A DNA stretch of 22,638 nt, taken from positions 1-22,638 of the forward strand of contig JAVBQQ010000069.1 in assembly GCA_031548875.1 (NCBI GenBank). The letters are read 5' to 3'. Each line of letters opens with the position of its first letter. The first letter of the stretch is position 1. Source of the DNA: JAAYCI01 sp031548875. Its GTDB lineage: Bacteria; Bacillota; Clostridia; Oscillospirales; Ruminococcaceae. Below the pieces are notes generated by a model, which was not told the DNA's origin, ran no database searches, and saw only the letters and a list, made by a program, of their open reading frames with translations. Made by a program: the position numbers and the translations under genes. Shown one piece after another: positions 1-7,479 of the stretch.

Positions 1-165
1 GAGACTTTTGCCGCGCGGCTGATCCCAAACGAGACGGAGCAGGAAGCCGCCGGAGAAAGCGACGCCCAAGCAGAAGAGGTGTTGAACGAACCGGACGAAG
101 ATCAGCAGCCCGAAGGCGATGAGCCCGCAGGCGGGGAAACGGAAAAAGAACGCGAGGACGGGTGA
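1..165 (+). CDS. C-terminal end of an unidentified protein with an acidic tail (partial)
   Basis: The reading frame is open from base 1 and ends at the TGA at 163-165, giving the last 54 residues of a protein whose start lies to the left of the window. I do not recognise the family. The visible part starts with a short ordinary stretch (ETFAARLIPNE) and becomes a low-complexity acidic tail: I count 15 Glu and 5 Asp in 54 residues, with Gln, Pro, Gly and Ala between them. Such tails are usually disordered. The codons are GC-rich like those of the neighbouring genes, which supports real coding. It lies upstream of the topoisomerase genes on the same strand, but a hairpin terminator lies between. 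No function is assigned. Confidence 0.6.
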   Translation, partial: ETFAARLIPNETEQEAAGESDAQAEEVLNEPDEDQQPEGDEPAGGETEKEREDG

Positions 166-233
166 GTGCAGGCGGCCGCATCTGAGATGCGGTTGCGATG
201 CAGATGCTCAAAATCGCGGTGGTACACTGCTTT

Positions 234-256
234 AGAGGCGCATAAGCGCCTCTTTT
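234..256 (+). terminator. Rho-independent terminator candidate after the first gene
   Basis: A perfect 8-bp stem (AGAGGCGC at 234-241, GCGCCTCT at 246-253) with a 4-base loop is followed by a short T run. It lies 69 bases after the TGA of the upstream gene and 94 bases before the topoisomerase subunit B start. The T tract is short, so it may be leaky. Confidence 0.55.
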
Positions 257-349
257 GCAGGTGGCAGCAGCTTGTAAGCATGCTGCTGTGGAAGCGCACC
301 AAGGCGCGCTGTTTTTACAGAGAGAATGGCGGCAACACGGAGGAATCGC

Positions 350-2338
350 ATGCCCAAAAAGACACATGTGTACGACAATGAGAGCATCACCAGCCTGAAA
401 GGTGCCGACCGGGTGCGCAAACGCCCGGGCGTCATTTTTGGTTCCGACGGGCTGGAGGGCTGCGAGCACGCCATCTTCGAGATCCTCTCCAACTCCATCG
501 ACGAGGCGCGCGGCGGTTTTGGCGAGCGCATCGTGATGACTCGATACCGCGACGGCAGCTTTGCCGTGGAGGACTTTGGCCGGGGCATCCCGGTGGACTA
601 CAACAACAAGGAAGAACGCTATAACTGGGAGCTTGTCTTCACCGAGCTGTACGCGGGCGGCAAGTACAACGAGAACGAACAGGACGGGTACGAGTATTCG
701 CTGGGCCTGAACGGCCTGGGGCTCACGGCCACTCAATACGCCAGCGAGTGGATGACCGCCGACGTGTGGCGGGACGGCAACCACTACCACCTGGACTTTG
801 AGCGCGGCGAGAACGTGGGCGGCCTGCACAGCGAGCCCACCCGCTTCAAGCGCACCGGTTCGCTTATCCGCTGGAAGCCGGACCTCGCCGTCTTCACCGA
901 TATAGCCGTGCCCAGGGAATGGTTCTGCGACGTGCTGAAGCGGCAGGCGGTGGTAAACGAGGGCGTGCACTTTGAATTTGTGGATGAGATGGCCGACGAG
1001 AGTGAGCGCAAGACGGACTTCTTCTACGAGAACGGCATCTCGGATTATGTGGCCGAGGTGGCGGGGCAGGATGCATTCACACCGGTGGTGTCGGTGTCGT
1101 CGTCGGCCGAAGGGCGCGACAGGGAGGACCGCCCCGAGTACAGGGTGAAGATGGGCGCCGCCTTCTGCTTTTCCAACAAGGTACAGATGCTGGAATACTA
1201 CCACAACTCCAGTTTCCTAGAGCATGGCGGCAGTCCGGAGCGCGCTGTGAAGACCGCCTTCGTGAACCAGATCGACGCATTTTTGCGCCAGAAGGGCATG
1301 TACAAGAAGGACGAGAGCCGCATCACCTTCACCGATGTGCAGGACTGCCTCGTCTACATCTCCTCCTCCTTCTCCACCATCACCAGTTACGAGAACCAGA
1401 CCAAGAAGGCCATTACCAACCGTTTCATCGCCCAGGCGATGACCGAGTTTTTGAAGCATTCGCTGGAAGTGTATTTCCTCGAAAAGCCGGAGGAAGCACA
1501 GAAGATCGCCCAGCAGGTGCTGGTGAACAAGCAGAGCCGCGAGCACGCCGAAAAAACGCGCCAGAGCCTGAAAAAGACGATTGCCAGCCAGATGGATATC
1601 GCCAACCGGGTGCAGAAATTCGTGGACTGCCGCAGCAAGGACCCGGCCAGGCGCGAGATCTACATCGTGGAGGGCGATTCCGCCCTGGGCGCCGTGAAGA
1701 CCAGCCGGGACAGCGAGTACCAGGCCATCATGCCGGTGCGCGGCAAGATCCTCAACTGCCTGAAGGCGGACTACAGTCGCATCTTCAAGTCGGAGATCAT
1801 CACCGACCTCATCAAGGTGCTGGGCTGTGGGGTGGAGCTGGGCGGCAAAGGCCGCAAGGACCTCGCCACCTTTGATCTCGCCTCCCTGCGCTGGAACAAG
1901 GTCATCATCTGCACTGACGCCGACGTGGACGGCTTCCAGATCCGCACGCTCATCCTCACCATGATCTACCGGCTGGTGCCCACGCTCATCGAGGAGGGGT
2001 ACATCTACATCGCCGAGACGCCGCTATATGAGATGAGCACCAAGAGCAAGACCTATTTTGCCTACGACGAACGCGAGAAGGCGGATGTGCTGGCGCGGAT
2101 AGGGGAGAAGGAGAAGGTGGCCATTCAGCGCAGCAAGGGCCTAGGTGAAAACGACCCGGAGATGATGTGGCTGACCACCATGAACCCCGAGACCCGCCGC
2201 CTTGTGAAGGTGACGCCCGAAGAGGCCCACCGCACGGCGGAGGTGTTTGAGCTGCTGTTGGGTGACAACCTGGCCGGCCGCAAGGAGCACATTGCCAACC
2301 ATGGGTACGAGTATCTGGACGAGTTGGATGTGAGCTGA
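350..2338 (+). CDS. parE: DNA topoisomerase IV-like subunit B (divergent GyrB/ParE paralogue)
   Basis: This is the ATPase/TOPRIM subunit of a type II topoisomerase, which powers strand passage in DNA decatenation or supercoil relaxation with the A subunit encoded next. I choose the ATG at 350 (662 residues) because GGAGGA lies 5 bases upstream; the in-frame ATG at 326 has no such site. The GHKL ATPase domain shows RKRPG (23-27), E44 and N48 in the EILSNSIDEA box, D75 in DFGRGIPVD, and an altered glycine loop, G119-LNGL-G124. The QTK loop is present (SYENQTKKAI). The TOPRIM domain has VEGDSALG with E441, PVRGKILN, and D523/D525/D527 in TDADVD. The C-terminus has the family signature QRSKGLGE. 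Length fits ParE rather than a long GyrB. The family is clear. Topo IV rather than gyrase is inferred from the short length, the divergence and the adjacent ParC-like gene. Confidence 0.85.
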   Translation: MPKKTHVYDNESITSLKGADRVRKRPGVIFGSDGLEGCEHAIFEILSNSIDEARGGFGERIVMTRYRDGSFAVEDFGRGIPVDYNNKEERYNWELVFTELYAGGKYNENEQDGYEYSLGLNGLGLTATQYASEWMTADVWRDGNHYHLDFERGENVGGLHSEPTRFKRTGSLIRWKPDLAVFTDIAVPREWFCDVLKRQAVVNEGVHFEFVDEMADESERKTDFFYENGISDYVAEVAGQDAFTPVVSVSSSAEGRDREDRPEYRVKMGAAFCFSNKVQMLEYYHNSSFLEHGGSPERAVKTAFVNQIDAFLRQKGMYKKDESRITFTDVQDCLVYISSSFSTITSYENQTKKAITNRFIAQAMTEFLKHSLEVYFLEKPEEAQKIAQQVLVNKQSREHAEKTRQSLKKTIASQMDIANRVQKFVDCRSKDPARREIYIVEGDSALGAVKTSRDSEYQAIMPVRGKILNCLKADYSRIFKSEIITDLIKVLGCGVELGGKGRKDLATFDLASLRWNKVIICTDADVDGFQIRTLILTMIYRLVPTLIEEGYIYIAETPLYEMSTKSKTYFAYDEREKADVLARIGEKEKVAIQRSKGLGENDPEMMWLTTMNPETRRLVKVTPEEAHRTAEVFELLLGDNLAGRKEHIANHGYEYLDELDVS

Positions 2339-2453
2339 CCGCACCAGGGGGAGAAAAGACCGATAAGCAGCGATTTTGCCGCACGGCACGCTAGTATGAA
2401 CCAGCCACAAGCCGCCCCAGGGGCCCGCTTGCGGAACAAGAAGGGGAATTTGT

Positions 2454-4760
2454 TTGGCAAAGAGGAAGAAGGAAGACAACAGGGCGCCCGCCCGCCCGCA
2501 ACTGGGCGACCATGTGGAGATTCCCGGCGCGGGCGCCATAGAGGAGACGGGCATTACCGAGACGCTGGAGCGCAACTATATGCCCTACGCCATGAGCGTC
2601 ATCGTATCCCGTGCGTTGCCCGAGATGGATGGCTTTAAGCCCGCGCACCGCAAGCTGCTGTACACCATGTACGACATGGGTCTTTTGAAGGGCAACCGCA
2701 CCAAAAGTGCCAACATTGTGGGTGCCACCATGCACCTGAATCCCCATGGCGACGCCGCCATCTATGACACGATGGTGCGCCTGGCGCGCGGCAACGAGAG
2801 CCTGCTGGCCCCGTTGGTGGACTCGAAGGGCAACTTTGGCAAGGCGTACAGCCGCGACATGGCAAGCGCAGCCGCCCGGTACACCGAGGCAAGGCTGGAG
2901 CCTATCTGTGAGGAACTGTTCCGCGATATCGAGAAGGAAACGGTGGATTTTGAGCCCAACTACGACGCCACCACCACCGAGCCCACGCTGCTGCCGGTCA
3001 CCTTTCCCACCATCCTTGCCAACAACACGCTGGGCATCGCCGTGGGCATGGCGTCCAACATCTGCTCGTTCAACCTGGCCGAGCTGTGCGAGACGACCGT
3101 CGAGTTTATCAAGGATCCAAACCACGACCTGAAAACCACACTGCCCGCGCCGGACTTTGCGGGCGGCGGGTATATCCTGTACAACGAGGCGGAGATCGAC
3201 TCCATCTACAGCACCGGCCGCGGCAGCGTGCGGGTGCGGGCCCGCTGGCGCCACGAGCCGGAGGGCAACATGGTGGAGGTCACCCAGATACCGCCCACCA
3301 CTACGGTGGAAGCGGTGATGGACAAGATCGCCGACCTTGTGAAGGACGGCCGGGTGAAAGAACTGAATGATATGCGCGACGAGACCGACCTGAATGGTCT
3401 CAAGCTCACGCTGGACCTGAAGCGCGGCCAGGATGCGGACAAACTGATGGCCAAGCTCTTCCGCCTGACGCCGATGGAGGACAACTTCTCCTGTAACTTC
3501 AATATCCTGGTGGGCGGCATGCCCCGGGTGATGGGCGTGAGGGAAATCTTGGAGGAGTGGACGGCCTTCCGCACCGAGTGCGTGCGCAGGCGCACCGGGT
3601 TCGAGCTTTCGGGCAAGCAGAAGAGACTGCACCTGGCCAAGGGGTTGGCGGCCATCCTGCTGGACATCGACAAGGCCGTGCGCATCGTGCGCGAGACGGA
3701 ACAGGAAGCGGAAGTGGTGCCCAATCTAATGATCGGCTTCGGCATCGACAAGGAACAGGCCGACTATGTTGCGGAGATACGCCTGCGCAACCTGAACCGG
3801 GAGTACATCCTGCGCCGCACACAGGAGATAGAAGGCCTGCAGGCCGACATCGCCGAGCTGGAAAGCGTGTTGAAAAGCCCGGCCAAGGTGAAGAAGATCA
3901 TCATCGACGAGCTGGAAAATGTGCGCAAAAAGTATGGTATCGAGCGCAAGAGCGAGATACTGTATGACGTGGCCGATGACGAGGACGCCGCAGAGGAGGA
4001 CGCCCTGCCCGATTACCCGGTCACCGTCTTCTTCACGAAAGAAGGCTACTTCAAGAAGATCACCCCGCAGAGCCTGCGCATGAGCGGAGAGCAGAAGCTG
4101 AAGGAGGGGGATGAGATCGCGCGGCAGGTGGAGAGCCACAACACCGCCGAGGCGCTCTTCTTCACAAACCGGCACCAGGTGTACAAATGCCGCGTGGGCG
4201 ATTTTGAGGATGGCAAGGCGAGTGTGATGGGCGACTACCTGCCCGCGCGCCTGGGTATGGACGAGGACGAGCTGCCCCTGTGCATGGTGCTTACGGACGA
4301 TTACGCCGGCTTCATGCTGTTCGTCTTCCAGAACGGCAAGGTGGCCAGGGTGGAGCTTGCCAGCTACGCCACAAAGCAGAACCGCAAGAAGCTCATCAAC
4401 GCGTATGGCGACAAGGCCCCCCTGGCCTGGATGGAGGGCTTTGCCGCCGAGACGGAGATCGCCTTCGAATCGACGGGCGGGCGGCTGCTCTTGGTGGGCA
4501 CGGCCCAGATACCCCAAAAGAGCACCAAGAACACGGCGGGCGTAAATGTGTTCACGCTGAAAAAGGGCCAGCGCATCGCCGCGGTGCGCCTGGCTGAAGA
4601 GCTGAAACTGCGCGATCCGCACCGCTTCCGCGTGCGCGGCCTGCCGGCGGCCGGGGCGCTGCCACGCGCCGAAGACTTTGGCGAACAGATCGGGCTGGAG
4701 GAGGCCGCCGGAGCCGTCCTCCCGATGGAGGCCTCGCAGCCGGAGGGCGGCGAAGGGTGA
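2454..4760 (+). CDS. parC: DNA topoisomerase IV-like subunit A (ParC/GyrA family)
   Basis: This is the DNA breakage-reunion subunit, partner of the preceding subunit B gene. The start is a TTG at 2454, with AAGGGG at 2441-2446 seven bases upstream; no ATG with a ribosome site lies nearby. The 768-residue product begins with a short basic/Pro-rich segment. The winged-helix domain follows (RNYMPYAMSVIVSRALPEMDGFKP, HRKLLYTM, SANIVGATM.LNPHGD), with the catalytic tyrosine Y143 in AARYTEARL preceded by R142. A tower and coiled-coil region runs to about residue 500 (LRNLNREYILRRTQEIEGLQ). The C-terminal part has beta-pinwheel-like strands such as VTVFFTKEGYFKKI and GFMLFVFQNGKVARVELASY. A canonical GyrA box (QRRGGKG) is not visible, which favours topo IV over gyrase. 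The 115-base gap from subunit B has no convincing terminator, so the two genes are probably cotranscribed. Confidence 0.85.
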   Translation: MAKRKKEDNRAPARPQLGDHVEIPGAGAIEETGITETLERNYMPYAMSVIVSRALPEMDGFKPAHRKLLYTMYDMGLLKGNRTKSANIVGATMHLNPHGDAAIYDTMVRLARGNESLLAPLVDSKGNFGKAYSRDMASAAARYTEARLEPICEELFRDIEKETVDFEPNYDATTTEPTLLPVTFPTILANNTLGIAVGMASNICSFNLAELCETTVEFIKDPNHDLKTTLPAPDFAGGGYILYNEAEIDSIYSTGRGSVRVRARWRHEPEGNMVEVTQIPPTTTVEAVMDKIADLVKDGRVKELNDMRDETDLNGLKLTLDLKRGQDADKLMAKLFRLTPMEDNFSCNFNILVGGMPRVMGVREILEEWTAFRTECVRRRTGFELSGKQKRLHLAKGLAAILLDIDKAVRIVRETEQEAEVVPNLMIGFGIDKEQADYVAEIRLRNLNREYILRRTQEIEGLQADIAELESVLKSPAKVKKIIIDELENVRKKYGIERKSEILYDVADDEDAAEEDALPDYPVTVFFTKEGYFKKITPQSLRMSGEQKLKEGDEIARQVESHNTAEALFFTNRHQVYKCRVGDFEDGKASVMGDYLPARLGMDEDELPLCMVLTDDYAGFMLFVFQNGKVARVELASYATKQNRKKLINAYGDKAPLAWMEGFAAETEIAFESTGGRLLLVGTAQIPQKSTKNTAGVNVFTLKKGQRIAAVRLAEELKLRDPHRFRVRGLPAAGALPRAEDFGEQIGLEEAAGAVLPMEASQPEGGEG

Positions 4761-4775
4761 CCGGAACGTACATTT

Positions 4776-4810
4776 AACCTGTCCTTAACCATAAATCAGG
4801 TTGATTTTTT
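4776..4810 (+). terminator. Weak terminator after the topoisomerase pair
   Basis: AACCTG (4776-4781) pairs with CAGGTT (4797-4802) across a 15-base AT-rich loop, followed by GA and six T. It starts 15 bases after the subunit A stop codon. The stem is only 6 bp, so termination may be partial. The right arm overlaps the -35 candidate of the secG promoter. Confidence 0.45.
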
Positions 4811-4829
4811 ACCATTCATGTGGTAAGAT
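4801..4829 (+). promoter_or_regulatory. Sigma70-type promoter candidate for secG
   Basis: TTGATT (4801-4806), a 17-base spacer and TAAGAT (4824-4829). The match is 4 of 6 in each box with ideal spacing. It would give a leader of about 190 bases before the secG start. The rest of the gap to 5024 holds no gene I can support. Confidence 0.4.
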
Positions 4830-5024
4830 ATTGTCTGTTGAACGGCGGTTGCGGCCATCCATGCTGTCGTTTTTCCCCCGCATGCCAAGCGGGCCATATT
4901 GTAAAAACGCGCTGCCGGGTGTTGCTTTTCAAATATCCTTTTTGCCAACAGGGGCGGGCGCAGATAAAAAATGAAAACGTAGGGGCGGGGCACAAGCAGG
5001 CGCCACCCCGGTGGAGGGTATCAA

Positions 5025-5276
5025 ATGTCAGTTGTGGAAATCATCGCGGGTGTGCTCATGATCATCACCTGCCTGGTTGTGGTCGTGGCCGTCCTTTCGC
5101 AGGCGCAGAAAGGCCAGGGTCTCTCGGGCGTCATTACAGGTGTAGACGGGATGTCGGGCGAGACCCGCGTTCGAGGCAAGGAAGCGCGCCTGGCCAAGAT
5201 CACCAAGATTGCCGGCATCATATTGTTTGTCCTCACAGTGCTGGTCAACGTGTTCAACGGTATTTTCTCTGCTTGA
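5025..5276 (+). CDS. secG: Preprotein translocase subunit SecG
   Basis: SecG is the small membrane subunit of the SecYEG channel and assists SecA-driven protein export. The 83-residue product has the family layout: a hydrophobic helix at about residues 4-24 (IIAGVLMIITCLVVVVAVL), a cytoplasmic loop with QKGQGLSGVITG, a basic stretch (RGKEARLAK), and a second helix at about 60-80 (IAGIILFVLTVLVNVFNGIF). The ATG at 5025 is preceded by GGAGGG at 5013-5018, six bases away. secG next to rnr is a common Bacillota arrangement, which supports both assignments. A terminator follows directly, so part of the transcription may stop before rnr. Confidence 0.92.
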   Translation: MSVVEIIAGVLMIITCLVVVVAVLSQAQKGQGLSGVITGVDGMSGETRVRGKEARLAKITKIAGIILFVLTVLVNVFNGIFSA

Positions 5277-5291
5277 ACCACACCCCATACG

Positions 5292-5324
5292 GCGCCTTGA
5301 AATTTCATTTCAAGGCGCTTTTTT
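5292..5324 (+). terminator. Strong rho-independent terminator or attenuator between secG and rnr
   Basis: A perfect 12-bp stem (5292-5303 with 5307-5318), a 3-base loop and a run of six T at 5319-5324. It begins 15 bases after the secG stop and ends 18 bases before the rnr start, so it probably sets the secG:rnr ratio by partial read-through. Confidence 0.9.
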
Positions 5325-5342
5325 ACAAAAGAGGAGCAAGCC

Positions 5343-7430
5343 ATGTCGCTTAGATCCAGCTTGATGAAGGAACTGTCGCGCGGGCCGAGAAGCGCAAAAC
5401 AGCTGAAGAACAGCACCGGCGCCGACCGCAAGAAGATATCAAAAACGCTCGAACAGATGGCCGCCGAGGGCAAGGTGCGCGACGACCGAGGCGTCTATTC
5501 GCTCACCGGTGCCCGGCCGGAGCCCCTGCGCGCCACGCTTGTGAAGCTGGGGCGCTCGTTCGGGTTTGCGTCGCCGCTGGACGGCAGCGGCGACGTGTTC
5601 ATCCCGGGGCACAGCCTGCAGGGCGCCATGCCGGGGGATGAGATTGAACTGACCCTGTCCGCCTATCCGCGTGTGGAGGGCAGCCGCGAAGGTGAGGTGG
5701 ATGAGGTGCTGGAGCCGCAGAACCGCGTAGTGGGCACCATGCAGAAGGTGGATGGCCGCCTTGCCCTTGTGCCGGACAACGCCAAGGATACCCCGCTCTT
5801 CATCCGCAAAAGCGCCGACGGAGGCGCCAAGGAGGGCGAGAAGGCCGCCGGCATCATACTGGAGCGCGGTAAACGCCACGAAGATCACCGCGTGGGTATC
5901 GTGGTGCGTTTTGGCTCGGCCGATTCCGCCCGTCAGTGCGTCAAGGCCATCCTGTATGGCAGTGGGGTGGAGAAGAACTTCCCCGCCGCCGTGAAGGAGG
6001 AGGCCAAGGAGGTAGGCGCCGCCAAGGTGACCAAGGAGGAGACGCGCACCCGGCGCGATTTGCGCGGCGAGCCCATCTTCACCATCGACTCCGCCTCCAC
6101 CAAAGACATCGACGACGCCGTGAGCGCACACAAGGTGCTGGACGGCTACCGCCTGAGCGTGCACATTGCCGACGTGAGCCACTATGTGCAGCCCAAAAGC
6201 TCGTTGGACGAAGAGGCTCTGCGCCGCGGCACCTCCATCTATTATGGCGACAGCGTCATCCCCATGCTTCCCCGCCAGCTGTCCAACGGCATCTGTAGCC
6301 TGAACCCCCAGGAAGACCGTCTGGCCTTTTCCTGTATCATGACGCTGGACTCCGATGCTCGCATGCTGGACTACCGGTTTTATAAAACGGTCATCCGCAG
6401 CAGGGTGAAGGGTGTATACGCGGAGATCAACGAGCTGTTCGAGGGTACCGCGAGCGATGAGACTGAGACGAAATACGCCGAGGTGCGCGAGAGTCTCTCG
6501 GTGCTGGAGGAGATCTACCAAAAGCTGGCAAAGCAGCGTGCCGTGCGCGGCGCCATGGAGATCGAGAACGACGAACCGGCCCTCACCATCAACGAGGAGG
6601 GCGTGTGCGTAGGCGTGGAAGGCCGCGCCCGGGGCGAGGCAGAGCGCATGATCGAAGAGTTCATGCTCATGGCCAACACCGCTGCCGCACACCTGGCCCG
6701 CCGGCTGGACATCCCCTTCGTCTACCGCGTGCACGACAAGCCCTCGGCCGACCGTTTTGAGGGACTGAAGGCGTTGTTGGTGGCCGCCGGGGTGGATTTT
6801 CGCTTTGCCGGCGAAGAGCCCACCCAGAAGGAATTTGCAAAACTGTTGAACGACACCCGTGGCACCAATGTGGAAAAACCGGTGCACACGGGCGTACTGC
6901 GCACCATGGCCAAAGCCAAGTATGAGCCGCTGCCCAAGGGCCACTACGGCCTGGCGCTGGAAGATTACGCCCATTTTACCTCACCCATCCGGCGCTACCC
7001 GGATCTTGCCATCCACCGCATCCTCTCCGATGTGGCGGACGGCATGCCGGAGACGCAGCTGCGCAAGAAGTACAAGACGTTTGCAGAGGTGGCGTCGGCG
7101 CAGTCCAGCGAACGGGAGCTGGTGGCCCAGCAGGTGGAGCGCGACTGCGACGACTGTTACAAGGCCGAATACATGCAACGTTTCATCGGGGACACCTTCG
7201 ACGGCGTCGTCTCCTCGGTTACCCGTTTCGGTATCTATGTGGAGCTGCCCAACACCGTGGAGGGGCTCATCCACATCTCCCATCTCTCGGAGGGCAGCAT
7301 GAACCTCACCGAGGGCGTCTGTCTCACCGACGCACAGACGGGCAGGTGCTTCCGCCTGGGCGACGCGGTGCAGGTGCTGGTGACCGGGGTGGATATCTCG
7401 CAGGGAAATGTGGATTTCACTCTTGCGTAA
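5343..7430 (+). CDS. rnr: Ribonuclease R (RNB-family 3'-5' exoribonuclease)
   Basis: RNase R degrades structured RNA processively from the 3' end and is the exonuclease that works with tmRNA quality control. The 695-residue product has an N-terminal winged-helix-like segment (about 1-60: SAKQLKNSTGADRKKISKTLEQM), cold-shock/OB domains (about 70-200; GRSFGFASPLDGSGDVFIPG), and the RNB catalytic core. In the core, TIDSASTKDIDDAV supplies D249, D255, D257 and D258, the metal-binding aspartates. Other RNB signatures are HIADVSHYV, SLDEEALRRGTSIY, MIEEFMLMAN and HFTSPIRRYPDL. An S1 domain closes the protein (FDGVVSSVTRFGIYVELPN, VEGLIHISHL). There is no long lysine-rich tail after S1. The ATG at 5343 has GAGGAG six bases upstream. 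smpB, often the next gene in this neighbourhood, is absent here; surface-glycan genes follow 49 bases later. Confidence 0.95.
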   Translation: MSLRSSLMKELSRGPRSAKQLKNSTGADRKKISKTLEQMAAEGKVRDDRGVYSLTGARPEPLRATLVKLGRSFGFASPLDGSGDVFIPGHSLQGAMPGDEIELTLSAYPRVEGSREGEVDEVLEPQNRVVGTMQKVDGRLALVPDNAKDTPLFIRKSADGGAKEGEKAAGIILERGKRHEDHRVGIVVRFGSADSARQCVKAILYGSGVEKNFPAAVKEEAKEVGAAKVTKEETRTRRDLRGEPIFTIDSASTKDIDDAVSAHKVLDGYRLSVHIADVSHYVQPKSSLDEEALRRGTSIYYGDSVIPMLPRQLSNGICSLNPQEDRLAFSCIMTLDSDARMLDYRFYKTVIRSRVKGVYAEINELFEGTASDETETKYAEVRESLSVLEEIYQKLAKQRAVRGAMEIENDEPALTINEEGVCVGVEGRARGEAERMIEEFMLMANTAAAHLARRLDIPFVYRVHDKPSADRFEGLKALLVAAGVDFRFAGEEPTQKEFAKLLNDTRGTNVEKPVHTGVLRTMAKAKYEPLPKGHYGLALEDYAHFTSPIRRYPDLAIHRILSDVADGMPETQLRKKYKTFAEVASAQSSERELVAQQVERDCDDCYKAEYMQRFIGDTFDGVVSSVTRFGIYVELPNTVEGLIHISHLSEGSMNLTEGVCLTDAQTGRCFRLGDAVQVLVTGVDISQGNVDFTLA

Positions 7431-7479
7431 AGGCGGATGCCTGTCACGGCGGCAAGATATTTGACCGAAAGGTGATGGA

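Noticed and set aside
2391..3632. Minus-strand frame of 413 codons across the topoisomerase A gene
   Set aside because: Antisense shadow of a well-supported gene, with compositionally biased product.
5439..6974. Long minus-strand frame (511 codons) opposite rnr
   Set aside because: Same antisense GC effect. rnr has complete catalytic motifs on the plus strand; the minus frame has no ribosome site or family features.
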